64,000 nucleotides of DNA from Agrobacterium larrymoorei (GTDB lineage: Bacteria; Pseudomonadota; Alphaproteobacteria; Rhizobiales; Rhizobiaceae), in assembly GCF_030819275.1 (NCBI RefSeq), contig NZ_JAUTBL010000002.1:1242501-1306500 (forward strand), given 5' to 3'. The first letter of the stretch is position 1. Every line of letters begins with the position of its first letter. Made by a program: the position numbers and the translations under genes. Shown in pieces: positions 8,288 through 18,101 of this stretch. The notes under the pieces were generated by a model. That model saw nothing but the letters and a program-made list of their open reading frames with translations, was not told where the DNA came from and searched no databases.

Positions 8288-9457
8288 ATGCCCATAAAAT
8301 CCGTGGCGATTATCGGTGCCGGTATAGCTGGTCTCACCGCAGCCCTTTCTTTTGCCCGTTATGGCATTGCAAGTGACATCATGGAGCAGGCGCCTGAACT
8401 CGCAGAGGTCGGCGCAGGGCTGCAAATCTCGCCCAATGCCGCCCATATCCTTTCCGCCCTCGATGTCCTGCCGTTGATCGAGGAGAAATGGCTCGAGCCT
8501 GAGACAGTCGATCTGGCGTCGGGCCTTTCGCTCAAGACGCTCGTCTCCCTGCCGATGAAGAGCGTGGCGAAAGGCCGTTGGCATGCGCCTTATGGCGTGC
8601 TGCATCGGGCGAGCCTGCAACAGGCGCTTCTGGCGAAACTCAGACACAATCCCCTATGCCGCCTGCATCTGGGCAAACGGTTGGAGACTGCCAGCAGAAC
8701 CGAGATTGCCCGCGCGATCTTCACGGAGCCGGAGTTGGTCGTGGGGGCCGATGGCGTTTGGTCAAGTGTGCGCTACGCCGTGCCGAACAGCCCGGTTGCA
8801 ACCTTTTCACGCAATGTCGCCTGGCGATTTACCTTATCTGGAGAGGACGCGCCCGACTTTCTCGATCGCACGGCTGTTACAGCATTTCTTGGACCATCCG
8901 CGCATGTGGTGGCATATCCACTGGGGGAAACAGGTGGCTTCAACATCGTTGCGATTGCTGTCGGCGCAAATCCCGGAGATACGTGGAAGGCGGAAGCGCA
9001 AAGTCAGCAGAAGGCATTTCTGCTCCAGCAGTTTCGTCGTTGGCATCCAGCTTTTGGCGAAGCGCTGCAGCGTCCCACGCGGCCAACATTCTGGCCGTTG
9101 TTTCAGGTAGGGGCAGGGCGGTGGCACAATGGCCGCGACACGGTGCTGATCGGTGATGCGGCCCACGCGATGATGCCTTTTGCTGCCCAGGGGGCGGCCA
9201 TGGCAATTGAGGATGCTTTCGAGCTTGCAACCTTCGTTTCGCAAGGAAAGACGCTCGTCACGTCATTGCCGGATTTTGCAGCGCATCGCATGCCTCGCAT
9301 TGAAAAGGCCCGCAAACGGGCCGCGCTCAATAGCTTCGCCTATCACGCTTCGGGCCCCATGCGCATAGGGCGTGATCTTCTTCTGTCGATGCGTCCGCCG
9401 GAAAAATTCCTGGCGGACTTCGACTGGCTTTATGGCTACAGGGCGAGAGGGCTTTAG
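8288..9457 (+). CDS. FAD-dependent monooxygenase (salicylate hydroxylase / UbiH-like)
   Basis: A 389-residue group A flavoprotein monooxygenase. The N-terminal dinucleotide fold has I-I-G-A-G-I-A-G-L (about residues 8-16), the middle has V-V-G-A-D-G-V-W-S-x-V-R (the D-G motif), and near residue 285 comes L-I-G-D-A-A-H-A-M-M-P, the G-D motif that binds the FAD ribityl chain. Such enzymes hydroxylate aromatic rings with NAD(P)H and oxygen; the substrate is unknown. The gene converges on metC: the two stop codons share bases 9454-9457 (TTAG). It follows the CHCC protein gene closely, though no functional link is known. Confidence 0.85.
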   Translation: MPIKSVAIIGAGIAGLTAALSFARYGIASDIMEQAPELAEVGAGLQISPNAAHILSALDVLPLIEEKWLEPETVDLASGLSLKTLVSLPMKSVAKGRWHAPYGVLHRASLQQALLAKLRHNPLCRLHLGKRLETASRTEIARAIFTEPELVVGADGVWSSVRYAVPNSPVATFSRNVAWRFTLSGEDAPDFLDRTAVTAFLGPSAHVVAYPLGETGGFNIVAIAVGANPGDTWKAEAQSQQKAFLLQQFRRWHPAFGEALQRPTRPTFWPLFQVGAGRWHNGRDTVLIGDAAHAMMPFAAQGAAMAIEDAFELATFVSQGKTLVTSLPDFAAHRMPRIEKARKRAALNSFAYHASGPMRIGRDLLLSMRPPEKFLADFDWLYGYRARGL

Positions 9458-10641
9458 ACTGCCGCCGCTGCCGCGAAACCCGCTTCCAGATCGCGCTTGA
9501 TATCCTTGACGTCCTCAAGCCCGATCTGAAGCCGAATAACCGGCCCTTCCGTCGGTCCAGCAGCCAAGGTCCGGTCGGCGAGATTGACCGGGATCGCAAG
9601 CGATTCGTAGCCGCCCCATGAGAAGCCAAGCCCGAAGATCGACAAGGCATCGAGGAAGGCATGCGCCTTTTCGGTGAACTGGTTCTCATGCGCCTTCAAG
9701 ACAAACGAGAAGACGCCGCTGGATCCTTTGAAATCACGCTTCCAAATGTCATGCGTCGGAAAGCTCGGCAGGGCAGGGTGCAACACGCGCGCGACGTCGT
9801 CGCGCGTCTCAAGCCATTGGGCGATCTCAAGCGCACTTTTCTGATGGTGTTCCAGCCGGATGCCCATGGTGCGCATGCCGCGCAGCACCTGATAAGCCTC
9901 GTCGGATGTCACGCACATGCCGAGATTGGTGTTGGCGTCGCGCAGCTTCTTCCAATGTTTTTCGTTGGCGGAGACAAATCCCATCAGCACATCGGAATGG
10001 CCTGCCGGATATTTCGTGGCAGCATGGATGGAGACGTCCACGCCATGATCGAGCGGGCGGAAATAAAGCGGCGTCGCCCAGGTATTGTCCATGGTAACGA
10101 CGCAGTCGTGGCGGTGTGCGATAGACGAGATCAGCTTCACGTCCTGCATCTCGAACGTGTTCGAGCCGGGCGCTTCCAGATGCACAAGGCGCGTATTGGG
10201 ACGGATCAGTGCCTCGATATCGGCACCGATCGCGGGATCATAATATTCGACCTCGACGCCATATTGCTTCAGCATCGTATTGCAGAAGCGGCGGGTTGGG
10301 AAATACACCGAATCGACGATCAGCGCGTGGTCGCCGGCGGAGAGATAGGCGAGAAACGGAACGGTCACGGCGGCAAGGCCGGACGACAGAAGAATGGTGC
10401 CAGCCGATCCTTCCAGTTCGTCGATCATTTTGCAAAGCGCGTCAGTCGTGGGTGTCCCATGGGTGCCGTAGGTGTATGGCTGGTTGCCCGACATCAAAGT
10501 CGCAGCATTCGGAAAAAGAACGGTCGAGCCGCGGACGATCGGAGGATTGACGAAGCCGAAAAAGTCGCTCGGGTCGTTTCCGAAATGGGCAAGGCGCGTG
10601 TTTACACCCGAGGTACCGAGGATCTCGTTCTTGTCTTTCAT
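9454..10641 (-). CDS. metC: Cystathionine beta-lyase (trans-sulfuration PLP enzyme)
   Basis: A 395-residue member of the Cys/Met metabolism PLP enzyme family. The PLP-binding lysine is Lys210 in A-T-K-Y-P-A-G-H-S-D; upstream are T-Y-G-T-H-G-T-P-T and the cofactor aspartate in M-D-N-T-W-A-T-P. The enzyme splits cystathionine into homocysteine, pyruvate and ammonia. As I recall, rhizobial genomes place a metC-like gene divergently upstream of the aap operon, as seen here. The closest E. coli relative is MetC rather than MetB, judged from the N-D-P-S-D-F-F-G-F-V-N-P-P start region. The 3' end overlaps the converging monooxygenase gene by 4 bases. Confidence 0.88.
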   Translation of the reverse strand: MKDKNEILGTSGVNTRLAHFGNDPSDFFGFVNPPIVRGSTVLFPNAATLMSGNQPYTYGTHGTPTTDALCKMIDELEGSAGTILLSSGLAAVTVPFLAYLSAGDHALIVDSVYFPTRRFCNTMLKQYGVEVEYYDPAIGADIEALIRPNTRLVHLEAPGSNTFEMQDVKLISSIAHRHDCVVTMDNTWATPLYFRPLDHGVDVSIHAATKYPAGHSDVLMGFVSANEKHWKKLRDANTNLGMCVTSDEAYQVLRGMRTMGIRLEHHQKSALEIAQWLETRDDVARVLHPALPSFPTHDIWKRDFKGSSGVFSFVLKAHENQFTEKAHAFLDALSIFGLGFSWGGYESLAIPVNLADRTLAAGPTEGPVIRLQIGLEDVKDIKRDLEAGFAAAAAV

Positions 10642-10981
10642 GCTGGCCGTCTCTCATTAATGTGATGCGGGAGGATGCCGGGGATTTGCTCTTGAGGTCA
10701 AGCCGCTTCTCCAAGCTTGGGGAAAACCAGTCTATCTGTCAGACAGGATGACCAGATTTTGAGCGATTTTCGCGCAAAAAATAGTCATCTGCTTACTTAA
10801 AAGACGAAAATTTGAAAATTCCGTTTTTTAGACACAATTGCTTAGCGAAAGTCTTGACCATGGCGGTAATTGTGATTGTGATAGGGGCGCGCACCGGGAG
10901 GTGAAGCGGAGAGACTGTGGCAAGCGCATGGCGTGTGCCGGTCATCTCCAATCGAGAAAAAACAGACAAAGGTTGGGAAAA
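10642..10981. promoter_or_regulatory. Divergent metC / aapJ control region
   Basis: These 340 bases separate the metC start (reverse) from the aapJ start (forward). The stretch 10760-10840 is AT-rich and is the likely site of the aap promoter. I cannot place a convincing -35/-10 pair. Open frames running in from 10838 lack a start with a ribosome site. Confidence 0.5.
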
Positions 10982-12004
10982 ATGAAAAAGGCACTTCTGT
11001 CAGCCGCTATTGGCGCAGCAGTCTTGGGAGCTGCAACGGCTGCATCTGCCGGTACTCTTCAGGATGTTAAGGCAAAGGGTTTTGTCACCTGCGGCGTCAG
11101 CTCTGGCATTCCGGGTTTCTCGAACCCAGACGACAAGGGCGAATGGTCCGGCATCGACGTTGATTATTGCCGCGGTATCGCTTCCGCTATTTTCGGTGAC
11201 GCTTCTAAGGCCAAGTACGTTCCGCTGACCTCGAAGGACCGTTTCCCGGCTCTCCAGTCTGGCGAAGTTGACGTTCTGACGCGTAACACCACTTGGACGA
11301 TCAGCCGCGATACGTCTCTCGGCTTCAACTTCCGCACCGTCAACTACTACGACGGCCAGGGCTTCATCGTTAAGAAGAGCCTGAATGTGAAGTCTGCTCT
11401 CGAGCTCTCCGGTGCTGCCGTCTGCGTTCAGCAGGGCACGACGACCGAACTCAACCTTGCCGACTACTTCAAGACCAATAACCTTCAGTACAATCCGGTT
11501 GTATTCGAAAAGGAATCCGACGCGACGTCCGCTTATGACTCCGGTCGTTGCGACGTCTACACGACGGACCAGTCTGGCCTCTATGCTATCCGTCTGAAGA
11601 TGAAGAACCCCGACGAAAACGTGGTTCTGCCGGAAATCATCTCCAAGGAGCCGCTCGGACCAGCCGTTCGCCAGGGTGACGACCAGTGGTTCGACCTCGT
11701 CAGCTGGGTTCACTACGCCATGGTCAATGCTGAAGAACTCGGCATCAACTCCAAGAACGTTGATGAGCAGAAGGCTTCTGCCAATCCAGACGTCAAGCGT
11801 CTTCTCGGCACAGAAGAAGGCACCAAGATCGGCACCGATCTCGGCGTCACCAACGAGTGGGCTTACAACATCATCAAGAATGTTGGCAATTACGGCGAAG
11901 TCTTCGACCGTAACGTCGGTCCTGGCTCTCCGCTCAAGATCGAGCGCGGCCTGAACTCTCTGTGGAACAAGGGCGGCCTGCAGTACGCTCCTCCGATCCG
12001 CTGA
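10982..12004 (+). CDS. aapJ: General L-amino-acid ABC transporter, periplasmic binding protein AapJ
   Basis: A 340-residue family 3 solute-binding protein. Residues 1-22 form a signal peptide (MKKALLSAAIGAAVLGAATA then ASA) with cleavage before G-T-L-Q. The mature part contains V-T-C-G-V-S-S-G-I-P-G-F and D-V-D-Y-C-R-G-I-A-S-A-I-F, typical of the AapJ/BztA group. It captures many L-amino acids in the periplasm and passes them to AapQ/AapM. The frame is open 48 codons upstream, but only the ATG at 10982 yields a signal peptide. Codon use is strongly biased, as expected for an abundant protein, and a stable hairpin follows the gene. Confidence 0.96.
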   Translation: MKKALLSAAIGAAVLGAATAASAGTLQDVKAKGFVTCGVSSGIPGFSNPDDKGEWSGIDVDYCRGIASAIFGDASKAKYVPLTSKDRFPALQSGEVDVLTRNTTWTISRDTSLGFNFRTVNYYDGQGFIVKKSLNVKSALELSGAAVCVQQGTTTELNLADYFKTNNLQYNPVVFEKESDATSAYDSGRCDVYTTDQSGLYAIRLKMKNPDENVVLPEIISKEPLGPAVRQGDDQWFDLVSWVHYAMVNAEELGINSKNVDEQKASANPDVKRLLGTEEGTKIGTDLGVTNEWAYNIIKNVGNYGEVFDRNVGPGSPLKIERGLNSLWNKGGLQYAPPIR

Positions 12005-12030
12005 TTGCTTGAAAGCCTAAAGCTTTTGCA

Positions 12031-12058
12031 GGAGGCGGAGATGTTCATCTCTGCCTCC
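12031..12058 (+). promoter_or_regulatory. Stem-loop between aapJ and aapQ
   Basis: GGAGGCGGAGAT pairs with ATCTCTGCCTCC-type sequence around a 4-base loop: a 12-bp stem with one G-T pair, followed by TTCTTCTTC. It fits the usual hairpin after a binding-protein gene that stops most transcripts or protects the aapJ mRNA, so that the permease genes are made at lower level. Confidence 0.7.
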
Positions 12059-12109
12059 TTCTTCTTCATAAAATAAGCTCGAAAAGAGCATATAGAGGGA
12101 AAGGTGCCT

Positions 12110-13306
12110 ATGGCAGGCAAGACGATCCGTTCTGGACCGTCCGGCGCATCCGGCGCGACGTCCATGATCAACGATCCGCGCATGCGGTCCATCTTCTATC
12201 AGACCGTGACGCTCATCATCCTGGTGCTGGCTGTCTGGTTCATCACCAACAACACGATCCAGAATCTTCAGAGAGCCAATATCGCGTCAGGCTTTGGCTT
12301 CCTGAACGGAAGAGCCGGTTTCGATATCGGCCAGACGCTGATCGATTACAATAACGACAACACGTTCGGCCGCGCGCTGATTGTCGGTATATTGAACACC
12401 TTGCAGGTGGCGGTTCTTGGCATCATCACCGCCTCGATCCTCGGCTTCCTCGTCGGTATTGCCCGCCTGTCCAGAAACTGGCTGGTATCGAAGCTTGCGC
12501 AGGCCTACGTGGAAATCTTCCGCAATCTGCCTCCGCTTCTCGTCATTTTCTTTTGGTACAAGGGCGTCATCACGATTCTTCCGCAGGCGCGTGAATCGCT
12601 TGCTCTGCCGTTCGATACCTATTTGAACAATCGCGGCTTCTTCTACCCCAAGTTTGTATGGGGCGAGGGCACTTGGATGGTTCCGGTAGCATTCCTCGTC
12701 GGGATCGTCATCACCTTCTTCATCTATCGCTGGGCCAAAGCCCGGCAGATGCGCACCGGGCAGCCTTTCCGCACCGGTCTCGTCGGCACCGCGATCATCA
12801 TCGGTTTGCCGCTATTGACGTTTCTGGCGCTTGGCGCGCCGTTGACCTTCGATCTGCCGGTTCTCGGCCGCTTCAATCTGGCCGGCGGTTCGGTCATTGC
12901 GCCGGAATTCATGTCGCTCTATCTGGCGCTTTCCTTCTACACCGCCTCCTTCATCGCTGAAATCGTCCGTGGTGGTATCAAGGCTGTACCAAAGGGGCAG
13001 ACGGAAGCGGCCGACGCGCTCGGCCTGCGTTCCAGCACCACGACGCGCCTGATCGTTGTTCCGCAGGCAATGCGCATCATCATTCCGCCGCTCACCAGCC
13101 AGTATCTCAATCTGACGAAGAACTCGTCGCTCGCTGTTGCCGTTGGCTTCTCGGATCTTGTTGCAGTCGGCGGCACCATTCTCAACCAGACGGGTCAGGC
13201 TGTCGAAGTCGTGGCGATCTGGATGATCGTCTATCTGTCGCTGTCCATCACGACGGCGTTGTTCATGAATTGGTTCAACGCGAAGATGGCATTGGTGGAG
13301 AGATAA
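12110..13306 (+). CDS. aapQ: General L-amino-acid ABC transporter permease AapQ
   Basis: About 398 residues, one of two inner-membrane permeases of the Aap system (family HisM/GlnP). It has an N-terminal span (about residues 24-42), a long periplasmic insertion typical of AapQ/BztB, and the BPD_transp_1 domain in two parts. The EAA loop that contacts the ATPase reads E-A-A-D-A-L-G-L near residue 300. The ATG at 12110 lies 10 bases after AGGG; a GTG two codons upstream (12104) is an alternative start. The gap to aapM is only 5 bases. Confidence 0.95.
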   Translation: MAGKTIRSGPSGASGATSMINDPRMRSIFYQTVTLIILVLAVWFITNNTIQNLQRANIASGFGFLNGRAGFDIGQTLIDYNNDNTFGRALIVGILNTLQVAVLGIITASILGFLVGIARLSRNWLVSKLAQAYVEIFRNLPPLLVIFFWYKGVITILPQARESLALPFDTYLNNRGFFYPKFVWGEGTWMVPVAFLVGIVITFFIYRWAKARQMRTGQPFRTGLVGTAIIIGLPLLTFLALGAPLTFDLPVLGRFNLAGGSVIAPEFMSLYLALSFYTASFIAEIVRGGIKAVPKGQTEAADALGLRSSTTTRLIVVPQAMRIIIPPLTSQYLNLTKNSSLAVAVGFSDLVAVGGTILNQTGQAVEVVAIWMIVYLSLSITTALFMNWFNAKMALVER

Positions 13307-13311
13307 GAGAC

Positions 13312-14469
13312 ATGACCAGTACTCCCGTTTCCTATATCCGCCGTGAATTGGTGCCGGCTCAGCCGGCGCCCTCCAGCCAGGTCGGCGTTATCCATTGGCT
13401 CAAGACGAAACTCTTCGCGACGCCGAAAGATGTCGTGATGACGGTGCTGTCCATTGCACTGCTCGCCTATATCATTCCCCCGCTGGTGCAGTTCTTGTTC
13501 GTCGACGCCGTCTGGACTGGGACCGACCGACTTGCCTGCCTCACGGTTGCACAAGGCGGCGCTATCCCGGACGGTCAGGCCGGTGCCTGCTGGGCATTCG
13601 TCGGAGCCAAGTTCCAGCAGTTCATGTTCGGACGTTATCCGTTGGATGAGCGCTGGCGTCCGCTTCTGGTGGCAGCAATGTTCGTCATTCTGCTCATCCC
13701 GATGCTGATCCCCAAGGCGCCGTTCAAGACTGCCAACGCGGTATTGCTCTTCCTAGTGCTGCCCTTCGTGTCCTTCTTCCTGCTGGTCGGCGGCTATTTC
13801 GGCCTTCCACGGGTGGAGACGCAGCTGTGGGGCGGGCTGATGGTCACGCTGATCCTGTCCTTCTTCGGAATCACCGTGTCCTTACCGCTGGGCATTCTCC
13901 TGGCGCTTGGTCGTCGTTCGACCATGCCGGTGATCAAGACGCTGTGCGTGACCTTCATCGAGGTCATTCGCGGTATTCCACTGATTACGGTGCTGTTCTT
14001 CGCCAGCATCATGCTGCCGCTTTTCCTGCCTGACGGCGTGACTTTCGATAAGTTTCTGCGTGCTCTGGTCGGGGTGTCGCTGTTTGCTTCTGCCTATATG
14101 GCGGAAGTCATTCGCGGCGGTCTTCAGGCCATTCCGAAGGGGCAGTATGAAGGTGCGGATTCGCTGGGCTTGAACTACTGGCAGAAGACGCGCCTGATCG
14201 TCCTGCCGCAGGCGATGAAGCTCGTCATCCCCGGCATCGTCAACACCTTCATCGGTCTTTTCAAGGATACGTCGCTCGTGTCGATTATCGGCATGTTCGA
14301 CCTCCTCGGTATCGTCAACCTCAACCAGTCGGATGCAAACTGGGCAACACCCGTAACGCCTGTCACAGGCTACGTGTTTGCCGGGTTCATATTCTGGATA
14401 TTCTGCTTCGGCATGTCGCGCTATTCCTTGTTCATGGAGCGCCATCTCGACACCGGACATAGAAAATAA
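13312..14469 (+). CDS. aapM: General L-amino-acid ABC transporter permease AapM
   Basis: A 385-residue permease that pairs with AapQ. It has an N-terminal hydrophobic segment, an extra hydrophobic block (about residues 115-165) and the permease domain, with the EAA loop E-G-A-D-S-L-G-L followed by R-L-I-V-L-P-Q-A-M. The start ATG at 13312 lies 5 bases after the aapQ stop and is preceded by GGAGAGATAAGAG. The open frame continues upstream inside aapQ but has no start signal there. Confidence 0.95.
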   Translation: MTSTPVSYIRRELVPAQPAPSSQVGVIHWLKTKLFATPKDVVMTVLSIALLAYIIPPLVQFLFVDAVWTGTDRLACLTVAQGGAIPDGQAGACWAFVGAKFQQFMFGRYPLDERWRPLLVAAMFVILLIPMLIPKAPFKTANAVLLFLVLPFVSFFLLVGGYFGLPRVETQLWGGLMVTLILSFFGITVSLPLGILLALGRRSTMPVIKTLCVTFIEVIRGIPLITVLFFASIMLPLFLPDGVTFDKFLRALVGVSLFASAYMAEVIRGGLQAIPKGQYEGADSLGLNYWQKTRLIVLPQAMKLVIPGIVNTFIGLFKDTSLVSIIGMFDLLGIVNLNQSDANWATPVTPVTGYVFAGFIFWIFCFGMSRYSLFMERHLDTGHRK

Positions 14470-14480
14470 GGGAAAATCTC

Positions 14481-15254
14481 ATGGCAGAAACCCAAGCAAA
14501 GAAGCTGGAAGTTTCGGCGACGGATGTCGCGATCGAAATCACTGGCATGAACAAGTGGTACGGCGATTTCCACGTGCTGCGTGATATCAACCTCAAGGTC
14601 ATGAAGGGCGAGCGAATCGTCATCGCCGGTCCATCCGGTTCCGGCAAATCGACGATGATCCGCTGCATCAACCGATTGGAAGAACACCAGTCTGGCAGCA
14701 TCGTCGTCGATGGCATCGAACTGACCAACGACTTGAAGAAGATCGACGAAGTGCGTCGCGAAGTCGGCATGGTGTTCCAGCACTTCAACCTCTTCCCGCA
14801 TTTGACCATTCTGGAAAACTGCACGCTGGCGCCGATCTGGGTTCGCAAGATGCCCAAAAAGGACGCCGAAGAGATCGCGATGCACTATCTGAAGCGCGTC
14901 AAGATCCCTGAGCAGGCCCATAAATATCCAGGCCAGCTTTCCGGCGGCCAGCAGCAGCGTGTGGCGATTGCCCGCTCGCTTTGCATGAAGCCGAAGATCA
15001 TGCTCTTCGACGAGCCGACATCGGCACTCGATCCGGAAATGGTCAAGGAAGTGCTCGACACGATGGTGAGCCTTGCCGAAGACGGCATGACCATGCTTTG
15101 CGTCACTCACGAAATGGGCTTTGCCCGCCAGGTGGCGAACCGCGTGATCTTCATGGACCAAGGCCAGATCGTCGAGCAGAATGCCCCGCAGGAATTCTTC
15201 GACAATCCTCAGCACGAGCGTACCAAGCTCTTTCTCAGCCAGATCCTGCACTAA
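14481..15254 (+). CDS. aapP: General L-amino-acid ABC transporter ATP-binding protein AapP
   Basis: A 257-residue ABC ATPase powering AapJQM. Walker A is G-P-S-G-S-G-K-S-T at residues 50-58, the signature is L-S-G-G-Q-Q-Q-R, and Walker B is [12 protein letters not shown]. The protein is close to GlnQ/HisP. An AGGGAAAA site precedes the ATG, 11 bases after aapM. The stop codon (15252-15254) lies inside the first bases of a RIME-like repeat, and a terminator follows at 15378. Confidence 0.96.
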   Translation: MAETQAKKLEVSATDVAIEITGMNKWYGDFHVLRDINLKVMKGERIVIAGPSGSGKSTMIRCINRLEEHQSGSIVVDGIELTNDLKKIDEVRREVGMVFQHFNLFPHLTILENCTLAPIWVRKMPKKDAEEIAMHYLKRVKIPEQAHKYPGQLSGGQQQRVAIARSLCMKPKIMLFDEPTSALDPEMVKEVLDTMVSLAEDGMTMLCVTHEMGFARQVANRVIFMDQGQIVEQNAPQEFFDNPQHERTKLFLSQILH

Positions 15255-15356
15255 AGCGTGTCGCGATCTTTCAGAATCGCTCATACGCTTTAGGTCCCTG
15301 TTATCGCATGTCGTTATCGCAAAACCGCTACCCACTTTTGCGCGACGTGCTTTAGG
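15251..15356 (+). repeat. RIME-like palindromic intergenic repeat, copy 2 (complete)
   Basis: A 106-bp element bounded by CTAAAGCG and GCTTTAGG. It holds two palindromic halves: GCGATCTTTCAGAATCGC, and ATCGCATGTCGTTATCGC with AAAACCG...CACTTTTGCGCGACGTGC. Copy 3 at 18801-18908 has the same order of blocks; copy 1 at 2838-2899 has the second half. The first bases overlap the aapP stop codon. Confidence 0.7.
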
Positions 15357-15377
15357 ATTTTTCGGAATAAAAACAAC

Positions 15378-15403
15378 AAACCCGCCGGGCGACGGGCGGG
15401 TTT
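15378..15403. terminator. Bidirectional terminator between aapP and the stress-protein gene
   Basis: AAACCCGCC and GGCGGGTTT form a stem over GGGCGAC-type loop bases. On the reverse strand it is followed by GTTGTTTTTATT, so it fits best as the end of the universal stress protein gene; on the forward strand it can also stop aap transcripts. Confidence 0.75.
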
Positions 15404-15426
15404 CCCTTTGAAACTAGGGCTGAATG

Positions 15427-16272
15427 TCAGCGTGACATCAGGGTCATCGCCGTCATCGAGTCGAGAAGCGTGCGGGTCACACCGCCAAACAGCATTTCCC
15501 ACCAACGGGAATGACCATAGGCACCCATCACCAATAGATCGATGCTGTTATCCGCCAGGCGGTTCTCGATTGCCGTATGGGGCGCGACGCCCTGGATCTT
15601 TTCCTGCGCGGTGACTGTCACGTTAACGCCATGACGGGCAAGCGTTGTGGCGATCTCCGAACCCGCCAGTGCGGCCGTCTTCGAATCATTATCTTCCAGG
15701 TCGACCGAGAAGACTTCGACGCTCTCGGCTGCCTTCAGGAAGGGCAGTGCGTCAAACGTCGCGCGCGTAGCCTCACGCGATCCATTCCATGCAATCAGCA
15801 CGCGGCGGATCGGTTTTGGCGCTGTCAGGACATGCGGGACGAGAAGGACCGGACGTCCGCTCTCGTAGAGAAAATTGTCAATGTCGGCGCGGCTATCCGA
15901 CAAGGCTGACGAACTGTGCTGGCGAGCCACGATCAGATCGGCGCAGCGCGCACTCTGGATCGAGGACTTGGCAGAATAGCCGACCGACGAAGCGAAGCTG
16001 CGCCATTCGCTGGAGATCCCGTTCGCCGCCATGCTCTCGGCGAAGATCTTGCCAGACTCCTCGGTCTCCTTATGCGCCACATCCTGCACCGCCTGCACGG
16101 TGGCCGGATCGGGCATCTCCATGGGGGCAACGAGAGGCACAGCGGCAAGAGCTTCCATGTGGAGCCCTACCACATGGGAAGAGAATTGTTGCGCCAGCTG
16201 AACCACGAAAGCGTCCAGATGACGCGTGTTTTCAGCAGTGTCAACAACAGTGAGGATCGTTCTGTAGCCCAT
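15427..16272 (-). CDS. Universal stress protein (tandem UspA domains)
   Basis: A 281-residue cytoplasmic protein with two Usp domains. Domain 1 begins Y-R-T-I-L-T-V-V-D (residues 3-11); domain 2 begins R-R-V-L-I-A-W-N-G-S (about residue 157) and ends with the ATP-binding motif G-A-Y-G-H-S-R-W-W-E-M-L-F-G-G-V-T-R. Usp proteins help survival under stress; the partner is unknown. The frame is open for another 41 codons upstream, but AAGGAG is placed 7 bases before the ATG at 16272, so that one is chosen over the ATG two codons upstream. Confidence 0.88.
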   Translation of the reverse strand: MGYRTILTVVDTAENTRHLDAFVVQLAQQFSSHVVGLHMEALAAVPLVAPMEMPDPATVQAVQDVAHKETEESGKIFAESMAANGISSEWRSFASSVGYSAKSSIQSARCADLIVARQHSSSALSDSRADIDNFLYESGRPVLLVPHVLTAPKPIRRVLIAWNGSREATRATFDALPFLKAAESVEVFSVDLEDNDSKTAALAGSEIATTLARHGVNVTVTAQEKIQGVAPHTAIENRLADNSIDLLVMGAYGHSRWWEMLFGGVTRTLLDSMTAMTLMSR

Positions 16273-16391
16273 GGCCATTCTCCTTGTAACGCATCGATGG
16301 GGGGTCCAAGATGACCCCGTCATCCGCTCATCGCCTTGATTCTTATCAAGGCGAAATCTGCACAGAGTAAACGTATTGCGCCCTAAGGAGT

Positions 16392-17165
16392 TCACGCAAA
16401 CGTGGATGAAGCCTTCGCTTTCGCAATGTTCTCAATCATCGCCGCCACGTCTTTCGCTGCTGCCTCCAACAGGCCAGCATCGCGGGCGCGGACCACGATC
16501 TCGGTGGAGAAGCGCTGCCCATCATATTTCGGATAGGAACCGATGCTGGTCTGAGGGTGAGCCTTCTGGATCTCGCTCAGGGGCGTTCCGATGTCACCTT
16601 CGCCAAATTGAGATGTCACCGACTGGGACATCATCTTCGCGCCTGTCTTGAGGGTCGGCACGACATTGTCGAGCATGGCTTGAAACACTTGCGGCACGCC
16701 CGCCATGACATAGACATTCTCGACAATGAAGCCTGGCGCGACCGAGACCGGGTTGGCGATATGCTGTGCTCCGCGCGGCATGCGGGCCATGCGTTTGCGT
16801 GCCTCGGTAAACTCCATCTCCCGGGCGCGATACATGTCTCCGAGAATTCGCAAGGCATCCGAATCATGCTCACACGGCAGGTTGAACGCCACCGATACTG
16901 CATCGGCCGTAATGTCGTCATGCGTCGGGCCGATTCCGCCGGAGGTAAACACATAATCGTAGCGAGCACGAAGAGCATTCAAGGCTTCGACAATCGCTGG
17001 CTCGTCATCTGCGACGATCCGTACCTCTTTCAGATCGATGCCTGACATCGTCATCACGTCAGCAAGGTGTCCAATGTTCTTGTCCTTGGTGCGACCAGAC
17101 AAAAGCTCATCGCCGATGGCGAGCATGGCGGCCGTAACCGGGGAGGAGTGAGATGCAGAAGACAT
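16392..17165 (-). CDS. CinA-like molybdopterin-binding-fold protein (COG1058)
   Basis: A 257-residue protein corresponding to the N-terminal half of CinA (MoaB/MogA fold). Motifs are A-I-G-D-E-L-L-S-G-R-T-K-D near residue 16 and F-T-S-G-G-I-G-P-T-H-D-D-I-T near residue 73, with A-G-V-P-Q-V-F in the middle. The COG1058 domain in CinA hydrolyses ADP-ribose or FAD-like pyrophosphates. The C-terminal PncC deamidase domain is absent here, as is common for this stand-alone type. The ATG at 17165 has no strong ribosome site; longer starts exist up to 17225. Confidence 0.85.
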   Translation of the reverse strand: MSSASHSSPVTAAMLAIGDELLSGRTKDKNIGHLADVMTMSGIDLKEVRIVADDEPAIVEALNALRARYDYVFTSGGIGPTHDDITADAVSVAFNLPCEHDSDALRILGDMYRAREMEFTEARKRMARMPRGAQHIANPVSVAPGFIVENVYVMAGVPQVFQAMLDNVVPTLKTGAKMMSQSVTSQFGEGDIGTPLSEIQKAHPQTSIGSYPKYDGQRFSTEIVVRARDAGLLEAAAKDVAAMIENIAKAKASSTFA

Positions 17166-17410
17166 GGGAGGATACCTACGCGACACGATGTGCGCAGACG
17201 TTAAACCCGCCAGCGGCGAATGCAATATGCCGAATCATAAAATAGGAACGTCAACTCACTGGCAGCTGTCGTTCGCTAATCGAGAACGGTCCGTCCTTTT
17301 CGCACCTCTCGCTCTCGCCCCATTCCTCTGTTAGCCTTCTGTTACATCAGCGGCGTAGAGTTCGTCCGCAATCTTGATGCTGAACAACAAACAATGAGGA
17401 AAGACCAACG

Positions 17411-18010
17411 ATGGCAAAAGTTCTGGTGCTCTATTACTCGTCCTACGGTCATGTGGAAACAATGGCTTACGCCGTTGCAGAAGGTGCAAAGTCTGCAGGC
17501 GCCGACGTTGTCGTGAAGCGTGTTCCCGAGCTCGTTCCGGAAGAGGTCGCGAAGTCCTCTCACTTCAAACTGGATCAGCAGGCACCGATCGCGACTGTCG
17601 ATGAGCTTGCAGATTACGATGCGATCATCGTCGGCGCCGGCACACGCTTCGGCAGCGTTGCCTCGCAGATGCGCAATTTCTGGGATCAGACGGGCGGCCT
17701 GTGGTTTGGCGGCAAACTGGTCGGCAAGGTTGGCTCGGCCTTCACTTCAAGCGCCACGCAGCATGGCGGTCAGGAATCGACGATCCTCAGCTTTATCCCG
17801 ACCTTCCTGCACCACGGCATGGTCGTAGCAGGTCTGCCTTATGCCTTCCAGGGCCAGATGGGCGTTGATGAAATCAAGGGCGGCTCGCCTTATGGTGCAT
17901 CCACCATCACCGATGGTGACGGTTCCCGCCAGCCTTCGGCTGTCGAGCTCGAAGGCGCTAAGTTCCAGGGCGCGCACGTCGCCAAGCTCGCAGCAAAGCT
18001 CTCGGCTTAA
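17411..18010 (+). CDS. wrbA: NAD(P)H:quinone oxidoreductase WrbA
   Basis: A 199-residue flavodoxin-like quinone reductase. It opens with [14 protein letters not shown] (FMN phosphate loop) and contains [23 protein letters not shown], the WrbA hallmark. The enzyme reduces quinones by two electrons, avoiding semiquinone radicals, as a tetramer in the cytoplasm. A GAGGAAAG site precedes the ATG at 17411; length is exactly typical. Transcription ends at the hairpin 18030-18054, so the gene looks monocistronic. Confidence 0.96.
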   Translation: MAKVLVLYYSSYGHVETMAYAVAEGAKSAGADVVVKRVPELVPEEVAKSSHFKLDQQAPIATVDELADYDAIIVGAGTRFGSVASQMRNFWDQTGGLWFGGKLVGKVGSAFTSSATQHGGQESTILSFIPTFLHHGMVVAGLPYAFQGQMGVDEIKGGSPYGASTITDGDGSRQPSAVELEGAKFQGAHVAKLAAKLSA

Positions 18011-18029
18011 GCAGATAGATAAAAACGAA

Positions 18030-18054
18030 AATGCGGCCCATGAGGCCGCATTTT
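18030..18054 (+). terminator. Rho-independent terminator after wrbA
   Basis: AATGCGGCC, loop CATGA, GGCCGCATTTTC: a 9-bp GC-rich stem with a T-run, 20 bases after the wrbA stop. The mirror arrangement (AAAATG) also suits the converging micro-ORFs. Confidence 0.85.
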
Positions 18055-18101
18055 CATAACCGTCATTGAAGACGGCTCTCATATCGAATTAATCAAAAGC
18101 T

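Noticed and set aside
9661..10665. 334-codon forward frame opposite metC
   Set aside because: It is the antisense of a well-conserved gene and has no ribosome site or known motif.
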